A stretch of 64,000 bases of DNA from assembly GCA_004335835.1 (NCBI GenBank), contig RWJK01001936.1, positions 57,609 through 121,608 on the forward strand, written 5' to 3'. The first letter of the stretch is position 1. Each line of letters starts with the position of its first letter. The DNA is from Scenedesmus sp. ARA3 (Eukaryota > Chlorophyta > Chlorophyceae > Sphaeropleales > Scenedesmaceae). Below are positions 50,687-62,272 of this stretch, piece after piece. The notes under the pieces were generated by a model that was not told the DNA's origin, ran no database searches, and saw only the letters and a list, made by a program, of their open reading frames with translations. A program made the translations under genes and the position numbers.

Positions 50687-51352
50687 AGCAACTGCAGCTC
50701 TGCCTCTACCTGCTGCTCAACCTCCTGCTGCTCTTGAAGCAGCCTAGGGTCAAGCTGCTGCTGCTGCTGCCGCACTGCTGCCCAGCTGCTGCTGCCTTCA
50801 TCATCTGAATCTGAGTTGCTACTTTCCCTGCTGTGATGGCTTACTGCTGCTGCTGCTGCTGCTGCTGCACGTGAGCCATGTTGCTGCAGCTGCTTTGGCA
50901 GCAGCAGTACATCGCCAGGCAGCAGGCTACGTGCCCTGCTGACCCTCTTTACCTGACCCTGCTGCACCACACGAACCTAACCAGCAGTACAGACAGACCA
51001 AACACAGCACAGACAGATGAGGCAGTAGCACTGGCGCAGCATGTGGGCAACAGCTGCAGCGGCAGGTGTGTGCAGTACGCAGGCACACACTTAGCATGTA
51101 GCACGTTTGCTGCTGCTGCTGCTTGAAAGTGACGACACAGCCAGCAAGTCTGAAAACAGCATGCACATCACTGCAAGTTGCAGCACTGCTGAAGTTAGCT
51201 GCTGCTGCGCCGGCGTGTTGTTGCTGCAGCATTTGCTGTAAAGTAACAAACAGTTGCACGACCGCAGTGTGCTGACCTGTCGCTGCCTGAAGAGCTTGCC
51301 CAGCTGAGCCAGGGACAGCTGCGGGGCCTGCTTGCGCGCCCAGCCAAACGCT

Positions 51353-51391
<39 letters not shown>

Positions 51392-51912
51392 GCGATGTAT
51401 TGGAGACAGGACTGTTGCTGTGAGTTAGTTTGCTGGGTTGTGCTGCTGGTTGTTGCTTACTAGTAGGTCACGCAGGATTGGTCACACCTGGTTGTCCTGC
51501 CCAGGTAGAGTCATGCGCTAGCTGCTGTAATATGACGATACTATGCTACCCTAGACTGCAAAGAACGATTGTAAATGCATAGCGGCGCACCTTCAAGCAA
51601 TGCTGTGGTGGCATACATGCAGCCTTGCAGCCTTGCAGACTGTAGGCTGTACACAACACCGCTGCTGTTCTGTACAGGGTTCACACTCTTCAGACGTGGC
51701 CAACAATTGCACGCAAGCGATTGTTCAGCTGGTGCGAGCGTGCGCAGTTGATCAGTTGCTGTTGTGTGCTCACTGCACCTGTAGTGTCGGATGAGTAACC
51801 AGGCGGTAGGGGTTCTGTGGGGTTGAAGTCACTCAGCCACTGCTCTGGCACAGCTGCCAGCGACAAGCAAGGTGAGGACGTCAGCTACTACAAGAGGCTG
51901 TGCAGAGTAACA

Positions 51913-51950
<38 letters not shown>

Positions 51951-52083
51951 AACTGCAAGCACCTGTGTGCTGACCTGTAGATGACGCCTTCTCTGGATTG
52001 GTGTGAAGCAGACGGAAGCAGCTGAGCCATTGTAGTTGCGATGCTGCGTAAGCTGCAGCAAACTGGTGAGGGAGGCGCAGCAT
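48132..52083 (-). CDS. RluA-family pseudouridine synthase with S4 domain, probably organellar
   Basis: RNA-modifying enzyme that turns uridine into pseudouridine; target RNA unknown. 624 residues, exons 51975-52083, 51779-51844, 51277-51350, 49937-50976, 49228-49392 and 48132-48552; phases agree. The N-terminus (MLRLPHQFAAAYAASQL) suits an organellar targeting peptide. An S4-like segment follows (FGWARKQAPQLSLAQLGKLF, VKRVSRARSLLPGDVLLLP, about 59-110). The catalytic domain opens with ADIAVLYKPPGVSYH (motif I). Motif II reads HLVAGLDDRASGCAVIARH: the catalytic Asp is kept, but the usual His-Arg before Leu-Asp is replaced by Ala-Gly. Motif III reads ELAPLTNRPNQLRLHCGKLL, then PIVGDYK. Long Gln/Ala/Ser inserts lie between S4 and motif I and between motifs II and III. 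The C-terminal exon ends PLPRSMKELLRAMDWT. Activity is likely but the motif II change deserves care. Confidence 0.88.
48834..49226. repeat. Minisatellite of about 17-18 bp in a pseudouridine synthase intron
   Basis: Roughly 15-20 imperfect units of CACTCACTGCAGCCCAC type (CAG and CGG variants). The last unit overlaps the donor of exon 49228-49392. On the gene strand each unit contains GTGAGT and CTGCAG or CCGCAG, that is, a donor-like and an acceptor-like word. An unrelated stretch near 48925-48965 interrupts it. Confidence 0.9.
49498..49720 (-). repeat. Tandem duplication (about 215 bp) of a pseudouridine synthase exon 5' part
   Basis: Repeats 49285-49500: the first two-thirds of exon 49228-49392 (MLLGDAAMPALTRYKVLASR, GLAWLELAPLTN), its acceptor and about 100 bp of upstream intron. 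The coding part is nearly identical. Confidence 0.88.
49811..49872 (-). repeat. Copy of a pseudouridine synthase exon 3' edge
   Basis: Repeats the end of exon 49937-50976 (VVQADLPVRQSGTLRNR with donor), 119 bp further down the gene strand. Confidence 0.85.
51351..51391. repeat. (CAG)n microsatellite at a pseudouridine synthase acceptor
   Basis: On the gene strand a (CTG)n tract that closes in CAG directly before the exon starting with FGWARKQ. A second CTG run lies at 51913-51950 in the preceding intron. Confidence 0.88.
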
Positions 52084-54997
52084 GGTGACTGTCCATGAAG
52101 AGGAAGCGATTACTTATTTAAACTTCAAAAACGTTCGGTCGTCAAGTGAGCTACTCGTCCTTGAACTAGCGTGTTGCTGCAGTAAGGACATGCTAGGTTT
52201 TGCGATATTTTGCAACCCAGGACACTCAAGGTCAACCTCTGGCAGAGGTCCTGACCTGAAGCACTGATGGCACTTATATTATCGCAAAGCTTTTAGATAC
52301 TATCGAATATTAATCTAAATAGGGATTTTACGGTCCATGAGGTTGCTTGTCTCCTGTAGCATAGCAGGGTTGCAGGCGCCAGCCATGACTGATAACAATG
52401 ACCAACCATAAGTTACCCTGCTAGTGATTCTAGACATACGGCTCAATCTACATGCACACAAGCAGACTAACCATCCCCACGCATAACCCAAGGCAGCAGG
52501 CACGACTTAGCCCAGCAGCACTGTATGCGCAGCCTAAGCAGCTGCGATCCCGCCACCGCAACCCAACTGCAGCAGTTTCACTTCAACGGTAACAGCCCAC
52601 GGCAAGTCGTCCACAAGCGTGCTGCTGCTGCTGCATGGCTGCCAAGTGATACACAGTGCTCAGAAAGAATCGCAGCATGTAGAACCACACACGCGTGCGC
52701 GGCAACCTGCGTTCTATGGCTTACAGCATGACAGCTCGGTATCTGCCGACGGCGCTGCACCACACAGTAAGGGCCAGCGTCATGCTTCGCCTTTTGGAAA
52801 TCAGCAACAACAGAGCCCCATACTCGGGAACTGCCTAGAAATGCAAGTAGACTGCTGGCAACGCGTGCGGCACGGACTGCACCCACCACCTTGCATCAAC
52901 ACCGATCATCACCCTCTACCCTGCAACAATGCACCGGTGCTGCAGCTGTGCGTGCGCAATACATGAAATGCGTTTGTGTTCCTGTACAGTATGTCGGCTG
53001 GCGGCGTGGCTGGTGCTCAAGACAAACACCAGACACGTTGCTACAAATCGTGACATGCAGAAGGTGCATGCCACAGCTGCGAAAGACAGACAACCAGCAA
53101 ACCAACAGCAGCACGCCACGACACAGGTGCTGAGCGACTGCTTGCGCTCTTACAGCAACACACGCCTCCCCAGCCTCAGACGAAACTAAGGATGATGAGC
53201 AGCATTGATTAAAGTGTGTGAGGATTGCAGCTCACCCTTAACATGAAAACACACCGCATATCACCATCTGACATGCCGGTCATCCCTACATACAATGTGA
53301 ACAAGTACTTGTCTGAGCAGCTGTGGTTCAGCAAGTGACCGCTCCTGCGCATGAACAGGTTGCCATTCCCTCTGTACACAGAGCCGGTGCATGGTGAGCA
53401 CAGCAGACGCATCGCATGCAGACCCCCTCTGATAGCACAGCCTCTCTGCAATGCCAGTGCTGTTGCAGCACGCGTGGGTGTCTTGAAACCACAGAGTCAT
53501 GCCATGCCTGTCAATGCACGTTGTAACGCAATAAAACGAGACCATATGTGAGGGCTGCGCACATATCCATGCAAGAAGCATGCAAGCGGATCCGCACCAT
53601 CCTAAGCCAGTCCTATACAAAACCACACCGCAGTTCTGCGGTCGCTGTGTTGGTGTGTACGCAAGCAGAGCTGCTCCGCACAGGGCTGCATGTGCGCAGC
53701 CGCCAGCAACACAGCAGCTCTAGCACAACTCAGCAAGGTACTCGCAGCTGAATTGAGAGGAACACATGGATGGAACATGGCTCAATGCTCTGCTGTTGCA
53801 TTGCAAGCACCCTCCTGTTATGCAGCGAGCCCTGTAGGACCAAGCACAACAAGGATGACAGAAGCACCCTAAACTTGGCTGCAAAGCTCGTGCAAGTCAA
53901 AGCACACATGGCAGACAACTCAATTGAAGTGAAAGGCAACTGTGCCACTTCCTGCAAACTGTGCTGCCTGCCGCCAATCCGCTGCAGATATGTGTCTGCA
54001 GGAACCTCTCAGCCGTCTGCAAAGGCAGCAGACGGCTACGTGTCAGGTCACAGGCACGCACACTCCAAAGCAACTGCACTCTACGGGATGGGTTCGTCAC
54101 GCTACGAGCTCCGAAATGTCATCTGCAAAGCATGTCAACTGCTAAGCATGTCAACGACTACAATGTATTCCAACTCAAATGGTGCTGCAGGTGCCAGCGA
54201 CAGCAAACTTGCACCCACAACTCCCAGCACCAGCAATCCTTAGGACTCCCCTCCAGCACATCCACATCTGACAGCACAGCAGGCAGGCAGATGCAGCTGT
54301 ACACAACTGGTATACGGCAGCAACGGGAAGCGCAAACCCAACCGAACCATGTCCGGCGCATGCGCAGGCACCGCCACTACACTTGGCGCTGCCATCGAAG
54401 CTTTGTGCTGCAGAGCGTTCTCGGCCAGGGAGACACAACAGCATCGTGTACGCTAGCACAGCGTACAGCGCATACTACCCAGGCTCCTTTTGACAGTACA
54501 CACACCAGTCAAGGAGCCTGGGAACACCCAAGGAACCCCAGCAAAGCAGCGCATGGGTGGCGGGGGTCCCACCAGATTGCCGCCTGCGGCATGCCGCCGC
54601 ACCCAAGCAGACAGCGCACACCTCGGATCAAGGAGCCAAGCAACATTGCCTCGGCTGCTGACACGCAGCATGTGATGAATTTGCGACACAGCATGCCGCT
54701 GTGTGCAATGCCCTTACTCCCCACCAGCAGCGCAAGCAGCAGCAACCTTTTCTTCGAAAAGCGGAAGATCCCTACAGCAAAACATGGTTGCATTCTGCAG
54801 ATATGCCCCTGCTGCTGCTGCCAACACAGCAGCAGCAGCGGCACCAAAGGGCTACACCCAAGCACTAGTCAGAAAGAACAAACACAAGAGCCACACCACC
54901 CACCCCTGCTACAGCAGCAGCAGCAACCCCAAGCACAAGCGACCAGCTGCGGCTGCCTTTATCGCAGCTGCTGCTGACACACAGCAGCAGCAGCAGC
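52084..54997. other. Intergenic region, no gene seen
   Basis: Upstream of the pseudouridine synthase and downstream of the reductase. Several long plus-strand open frames exist (for example 53961-54977), but they are Ser/Gln/Thr/Cys-rich, lack recognisable motifs and look like by-products of base composition. An AT-rich patch lies at 52260-52330. Confidence 0.5.
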
Positions 54998-57900
54998 TCA
55001 TTTGTACAGGTTGAACTGGTGCCGCACAAAGGCATCCTCTGGCTTAATACTCAGCCAGTTCATGCACTGCTCACGGGTGATCGGCATGAGCTTGGCTGGC
55101 TCAGGCATGCGGAACACCGTGCAGTACAAAAACGCCCCCAGGTTAATGTGGAAGTCGCGCCACTGCAGAGGAATCGCCCGCATCTCCGCCACCTGCTGCT
55201 GCTTCTCGGGGCTCAGCACCGCGCCGCGCTGCTTCTGCTGGCGCTGGCCGGCGGCAGGCTTGGGACTGCCGCTGCTGCTGTCGGCGCTGCTGCTGCTGCT
55301 GCAGCAGCAGTCCTCGCCGTCGCTGGTGTGCAGCTCGACATCGCTGCTGCTGCTGGAAGTCAAATTCTCGCCATCCACGCTGGTGCAGCGGCTGCTGTTG
55401 CTGCTCTGCAGCTTTGCCTTAATAACGTCTTCGCTCATCTCATCGCTGCTTGTTGACTGCAGTGCAGCCTTGCCCGCTGCTGCTGCTGCTGCCGCCGCTG
55501 CTGTGGTAGAAGACAGGCCAAACCTCGGCGCCGCGCCGGGCGCGAGCGCTTTGCTGCCTGCTGTGTTTGCCTTGGGCTTCCAAAGCAGCAGAAACTCGCT
55601 GCGCTCCCGGGGGTCAAGCAGCGCATCGAGGCGCTGCATGTTGTTGGTGGAGAAGCGCAGGTTGACGTCTGTCTTGGGCTGGTTGAGCAGCGCGAATGAC
55701 TCGTAGCCGACAGACAGCTTGCGCGCCACGCGCTCCTGACCCATCCAGCTGCAGCAGCAGCAGGGCAAAGAAGTGCAGGTGAGTGTTGTTGTTGTTGTTG
55801 ACTGAATGTTTGCATTTTGCATGTGCAGTGTTGAGTTGTGTAGTAGTGACAGAGGCTGAAGCAGCAATTACAAGGAGCCGTGCGGCATGGCTAACAGAGC
55901 CTGCCACCGCCATGTGTGGTATGGTTTAACAAAGCAAGTAGTGCAACCGCACTGCGGCGTGTGCTGGCATGCATGCGAGCTGTCCCAAGGCACACCAACC
56001 CATCTCCTGCCTGCTTTTCAGCACGTTTTAGCACAGTACGATACACATGCATGCAAGCAGCCATAATCCCTCAAACCCGACTATAAGCAGACGCCCCTTG
56101 AAACCAGCAGCAACCACCCTGCAAATATCACCTCAGGACCTTGGCCACTGCCCAGACCTTCCAGCCAGTCCATGCCACATACTTGGCAGCCAGCTCAGGG
56201 TTTGGCTCGTGGTCGACTGTCAGAGGCTCAGCGCAACCCCTGCACAGCCTCAAGCCAGTGTCCCAAGCTCCATACGCCTCAATGCCATAGTTCCAGCTCT
56301 CCATGATGGTAAGCGGGTACAGTGTGCTGCTGCCAATGTGCACAATCAGCAGCGGCTGCTGCTGCTGCTGGTCGTCCTGCTGCTGCTGTGGCGCGTCCTG
56401 CTGGGGTGTGCTGGAGGAGAATGGCTGCAGGGACATTGGGCCGCTGTTTTTGCTGCTGCTGCGCTTGCTGCTGCGCCATGTGAGGCCTTCTAGCTTCTCC
56501 TGGCTGCTGCTGTTGCTGCTGCTGCTGTTGCTGCAGGGGTAGCAGCTTTCCATCAGGCGGCCGTCGCGCGTGGGGGTTGCTGTTACTGCGCGCGTGAGGC
56601 CTGCTGACACTGCTGCTGCTGCTGCCAAGATGTCACCCACAACCACATCTGCAGGGATGACATCCCACACATTGCTCGCCTTGTAGTTGTTGGCATTGGG
56701 GCTGTCAAATAGGCCTGCCATAAAGGCCAGGGTGGCTCCGACGTGGCCTGCATAGTTGCCGGTGTAGCCTGCAGGCAAAGAGAGACAGGCACAGCAGAGG
56801 TGAACGCACGCAGCAGAGTCAGCGGCAGTGTTTAGCATAATCAAATGCAGATTTGCAAGAGGGGTGATGGGTCAGGGGATTGGACCCCTGGCCAGGCGAG
56901 GACATGCTAGCTGGTATCATCAATACATTGATGCTAGGCTTGCCTGATACGCTGCATGAGTAAGCAGCGTGTAATACATCTGCTGGTGCAGCAGTGGCAG
57001 CAGCGCAGGGCAAGCAGCTATCCCTGCAAGTGCCTGACCCCTAGGCACAACACACTGCAATCAAACCGCACAGCGCTGGCTGTTACAACCCCTGCTACAC
57101 CCCGTGCTGCACCCCCTGCAGCCTAAACAATCTCTCACCTGGGTAGGGGTCCCGTGCCACTGATGAGATGAGTGTGGGGCGCGCAATGGCGATGGGCAGG
57201 TTGCAGTGCTTGTGGAAGTCTGCCACCATGTACTCTGTCAGGTGCTTGCTGAGGGTGTAGTTGTTGGGGAAGTTCCAGGCCTTGTTGAGCCCGGCAACCC
57301 TGCTGTTTGCGTTGTGCGCAGGCATGGCCAGAAGCTCCTGTGGGTGGGTGGATTTGAATAGGCAGAGGAGAAGAGGTGCACAAGATGCAGCAGCAGGGTG
57401 AGGAAGGGAGTGATGTGCAAAGGTGTGTGGTGATGAAGGTAGCAGAGGATGCGAGATGAGGGATGGGAGGAGAGGCACAGCTGGAGCAAGCAGTGCTGCT
57501 ATGCAACAGTGGGGTGTGCTATGGACAGCAACGGTGCAGCACCCGGAATGCTATGCAGGAGCGCCTGGAAGCCGCATAACTTGTGTCGAACAATAATCTC
57601 AATTATTCCCGACCGCATGGAGCTGGAAGCTGTATGCAGGCTGCTGCCGCAGGCGTGCGCGAGTGTGGCCGGGTGACATCGAAAGCTGGCAATAAACTGC
57701 TGCACTCTAGGTGATGGGTACCAGCAGTGCAGGCTGCAACGGCTGATTCAAGCATTCAGTTCTCACCTGAACCAGCTCATAGTCGTCCACCAGGTTGTCT
57801 CCATACTGGAGGGGGTAGATGGCTTCTTTGACCAGGCTGCCCACTGGCGCGTTCATGTTCGTGTAGGCTGAGCTGACGTGCACAAAGCTCTGCAGGTTGT

Positions 57901-58324
57901 TGAAGTAGCAGCACAGCTTGAGCAGCTGCCGCGTGCCCTCGTAGTTGGCCTGCAGCAGGTCGTGGATGCCCGCCTCCAAGCGAATGTCTGCTGCGCAGTG
58001 AATGACATGATTTGTCTCCCTGCTGAGCTTCTGCCTGTCTGCAAGGCTGATGCCCAGGTCTGTCGCCCGCATGTCTCCAGCGATGGGTACCACCTTGCGC
58101 AGCACCTCGTTGCCACGCAGCAGGTGGAACACAGGCGAAGCAAGAAGCTTGTCCACCCGCTGCTGGATGTCCTCTCCTCTTTTTGGCCTGGTGAGCACAT
58201 AGACTGTCCTGACCGAGAGAGACCGCAGCAGCTTTTCCAGCACCAGCTGTCCAACATAGCCAGTAGATCCGGTCAGCAGCACAGTTGATCCATCAAACTG
58301 ATCGTGTATACTATAGTGCACCAT
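54998..58324 (-). CDS. FAR: Fatty acyl-CoA reductase (alcohol-forming)
   Basis: Reduces fatty acyl-CoA with NADPH to fatty alcohol, a precursor of wax esters or ether lipids; 714 residues in four exons (57767-58324, 57139-57337, 56132-56768, 54998-55748), phases agree. The N-terminal Rossmann domain has TVLLTGSTGYVGQLVLEKLL (TGxxGxxG), then IAGDMRATDLGIS, then HVIHCAADIRLEAG and FVHVSSAYTNMN. The active-site Tyr-Lys pair is in NNYTLSKHLTEYM (about 210-216), followed by LPIAIARPTLISSV. The chain continues with DSPNANNYKASNVWDVIPAD, LIVHIGSSTLYPLTI and, in the last exon, RFSTNNMQRLDALLDP, and ends HQFNLYK. A Ser/Gln-rich insert near 325-375 and a Ser/Asp/Cys-rich acidic insert near 545-625 lengthen it compared with the usual 490-620 residues. 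The start ATG at 58324 is used because no upstream in-frame ATG was found. Confidence 0.93.
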
Positions 58325-60416
58325 TGCTGAGGTGCCCGGCGCGCTGCGCCTGTCTCTGCTCTCGGGTGACACAGCTCTACAGGGGATATTCAAGAAAGGG
58401 TATGCTTCAATTATAGGTTGGTTTGTTCAGATAAAGACTTGAAAGCTGCTGCGGAGTACCAACGGGGGGTTGTGCTTGGAGTGAAAGGGTATCACCTGTG
58501 TGTGCTATTGTTATCGCGTGGTGACTGACTTTCTGTCTGCTGCTCTTCTGTTCAGCTTGTCCCACTCAACGCAGGGTTAGTTTTGTTGGTAAAAGTTTGA
58601 GCGGGTGCTTATGCGTGATGGCTGCTGGCAATGTAATGCAACGTGTACAAATCGCTGCTTTCTGCCGCGGCTGGCGAGCCCTGCCTCTTCAACTTATGCC
58701 AACATCAAATCTAGTGTGTTATCAGACGGATAGATCAGCCTGGCTCCCACTTTTTGTATGGTCAGCGCCGCGCGAAACCGAAGATGCTGGAGTTTGGCGA
58801 GCTGACCGACAGATCTGCGGGATGCTGACTGCAGCAGGGCCAGTGCAAGCCAGCGGCCACTTTAATTGCCACATCAGAAAGTTGCAGGCAATGGGTTGCG
58901 GAGCAAGCCGGGTATCGGTCATCGCATTGCAAGCAGTGTTTGATATTCTTCATATGCAGCTCCCAGCCCCAGGAGCTCCAAAACACCAGACACAACCTCA
59001 ATGATTCGTTTTACGACGCAGCAGTGAGCATGTGACACTGCATGGATATGTGCTGGTGCCACTGGCAGCTGTTGCAGTAAACCGCCGTTTGAAATGTGAG
59101 CTCTCTGTCAACAGCCTCACTTTTCATCCAGCTTCATGCGAGAGCGGGCAAAATGGCGGCTTTCAGAAGTTACCATCGAGCAGCTGCATCATATGCCTTG
59201 CATGACAAAGACAACCATCGCCTTCTTGTTTGCAGGACCTCATGAGCAGCACAGCCGGCAAGACGTCTAGTGTACAGCAGCAGTCTTCAGGGTTGCAACG
59301 TGCATGCAGGTCGATCATTGCAGACATAATGCAGCATGCATATGTATTGAGCCCTCACATCGCCTGAAGTGGTCCCCAGCGCATACTTGGTTCTTTGCAA
59401 TCCAGCAGCCGTGCAAATCGGTCCTTTCACATCCTTCTATATTGAAAGTGCTGGTCGCATGAGCATTGCAGCATAGCCAACTGCACACTGCAGCTGCCCT
59501 GAGCCACTACTACCCGACAGCTGGGCAAGCTGCGACTCAGCCACTTACTGTTGGTGCGCAGCCGCAGTATACAGAACTGCAAGCCCCACGCAGACCTGCA
59601 TGCAGCCTGCGCACACTGTGCTGCCAGCAGATATGCAGCAACACTCAATTGCAACAGCACTTCTGAAATAAGCAGGTTGCTGTGTTCCAGCATCCGCCAT
59701 CCGCATGAAGCAGTCCCTTGCACACAACACCGAAAACTCCATGTTAACAACACAACCGCTGGCAACAGCCATAGGCAATGCTGCTGCTGCAGCTGCTGCT
59801 GTTGCCAGCACCATGCCAGCAGCCTGTAGCCACTGGCTGGCAGCAGACAACTGCTTTTAAAGTTTATGGAGGTGCCTGCTGCTGCTAGGTGCACCGCGTA
59901 AATCACCATCCGCCAGGCTGCTGCCGCAGCTCACACATACTGCGGTCGCCCTAGACTGCCACAGTCACAGCTGCACAGTGCAATGGCTGCTGATACGCCC
60001 TTGCTGCTGCTGCTCCCTCAACTGGCCAGACGCTTCAGCGCACTGCACACATGTGCCAACTGCTGCAGTGCAGCATAGCCTCTGCCAGTTGCGCGCATGT
60101 CACAAGCTACGGTAACTCAACTGCTGTGAAAGCAAAGCCGCAGCCGCGTGCCCGCACATGTGTGGTGACCTGCTGCTGGCTGGCAGTGCCCTGCTGCCAT
60201 CTTGACTGTGGCCTAGCAGCAGTTGCCTACTGCTGCCTGGCTGCCTCTGCCACGCGCAGCTCTCCTGCGGACACATGACTCAAGTGGGGATCATTCCCAG
60301 TCATGTAAGAGTCATGATGATTCCCTGGATCGCTGGTAGCAGCAGCGAGGAGGTTGCACTGCTGGTGCTGGCCTACTCCTTGGCTGCGTGGCCGATAGGC
60401 CAGAGACTACTGCTGC
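58325..60416. other. Intergenic region, no gene seen
   Basis: Upstream of the acyl-CoA reductase. No frame with a recognised motif and no RNA gene identified. Confidence 0.5.
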
Positions 60417-60789
60417 TTGGCTTGTAGGCCGGTAGCTACTGCTACTTGGTTGTCCCTACTGCTGCTTGGCTGCCTCGCAGCCCAGCTCCTCCGCCAATGC
60501 CGCCAGCTGCCCCACTCATCTGCATCCAAACGAGCCTGCTGCATCGCAGCCGCATTGCCACCCAGCTCCTCCGCCCAGCTCCTCTGCGAGTGCGGCCAGC
60601 TCCCCCACCCATCTGCATGTGAATAAGCCTGCTGCATGGCGACCGTACTGCTGGCCTACTGCTGCTTGGCTGCCTCACCGCCCAGCTCCTCTGCCCAGCT
60701 CCTCTGCCAGTGTGGCCAGCTCCCCTGCCTTGTGCATTCATTTCAGCCTGCTGCATGCCTTGGCACCGCCCGCTGTGGCGTGTGCTGGC
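60417..60789 (-). repeat. Tandem copies of the glutaredoxin terminal exon 3' part
   Basis: Three diverged copies (about 60460-60540, 60545-60625 and 60655-60735) of the codons ELATLAEELGGEAAKQ and the stop region lie directly downstream of the real stop at 60790. Each includes CTTGGCTGCCTC-like and CCCAGCTCCTC-like stretches. They fall in the presumed 3' UTR. Confidence 0.85.
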
Positions 60790-61689
60790 CTACTGCTGCT
60801 TGGCTGCCTCTCCGCCCAGCTCCTCTGCCAGTGTGGCCAGCTCGCCCGCCTTGTGCATCTCCATGAGGATGTCGCTGCCGCCGATGAACTCGCCGCGCAC
60901 AAACACCTGCAAGTCACAGGGAGCATCACCAACATCAATAGATAGAGAGCCGTAACCATAGAAAGAAGCCAAATCAATAATGCCGTCAGCCCGGCTAGCT
61001 CGCCGCGGACAAACACCTGCGAGCCACAAGGGACATGGCAAGTAGCTGCCGCCAGACCAGCACTCTCAGTGCCTGCATGTATGAGGTGTCGCTGCCGCCG
61101 ATGAACTCGCCGCGCACAAACACCTGCACGTCACAGTCAAAAGACCTGTGCAAATGCAGTTGTACCCAGGCCCACACTCACCTGGCAGCTACTACTGACG
61201 GTGATGGCTTATGTTGAGTTCTGTTACAGGTCACCTCGCCCTTCTTGACGCTTGTGCAATGAACGTTCATTGCACAAAGGGCACCAAAACAGACTTGAGG
61301 CTTTGAAACCAAACTGCGGCACCACCAATGATGGATCAGCACACCTGGGGGATGGTGGGCCAGCCGGTAAAGCTCTTGATGCCCTCCCTGATGGTCTTGC
61401 AAGCCATAGGTAACACCCAAGCCCCTGCATGCGCTGCCCCCAACTGCCCCCTACCTCATCTGGCAGCTGCTGTTGAGGTAATCTCGATTGAAGCCCATTG
61501 TGCAAGAACAGCACTTGACTACCAACATAGTTGGCACGTATCGAGCGAAAGTAGAAGGCAAAAAGGGTTCCAGCACTACCAGTCATCGGTCAGCCCACCT
61601 GGGGGATGGTGGGCCAGCCTGTGAAGCTCTTGATGCCCTCCCTGATGGACGCGTCAGCCAGCACGTTGCGGCTGCCATACTGGAAGTCT

Positions 61690-61734
<45 letters not shown>

Positions 61735-62224
61735 GCGGCGGTCGGATGGGATACATCGCAGCCAGTGCAGCAGACAATTCTCTGAGAGCTGCGCCTGCAC
61801 TCTGAACTTCAAAGTACTGCAGCCGCCGCTGCCCTGCCACCACCTGCCCACCCGCGAGTGCCAGCTGTGTCACTGTCCAAGCTGCAGCATGTGGCAACAT
61901 AACACGTGCTACTCGATGTGCTTGCGAGCCGTGATGTACCAGCAGCGTCTCGCATGGCACATGCACGCCAATACAGGACAAGGCACTGCTGCACTGTCTC
62001 CCCAGCAACCCTTTAGGTGTTCTGGGAGTTCCAGAGTGAAACTCTCACACGTGGCATAAAAACGCTACTCGTTGCAGATGTTGCACGCCACTCACTGTTA
62101 CAGGTTGCATCACAACATGATTCATTGCATAAATTGCAGGCCACTCACTGTAAGCATCAAGGATCCTGCAAGCCATGTTGCTGAAGCCACACTGGGGGGA
62201 ATCAGGCGAGCCCTGCGGGTGCAC

Positions 62225-62272
<48 letters not shown>

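Noticed and set aside
53961..54977. 338-codon plus-strand open frame
   Set aside because: Low-complexity Ser/Gln/Thr/Cys composition, no motif; likely a chance frame in triplet-rich DNA.
58325..58393. Upstream extension of the acyl-CoA reductase
   Set aside because: The frame is open to 58393 but starts with TTG; the first in-frame ATG is at 58324.
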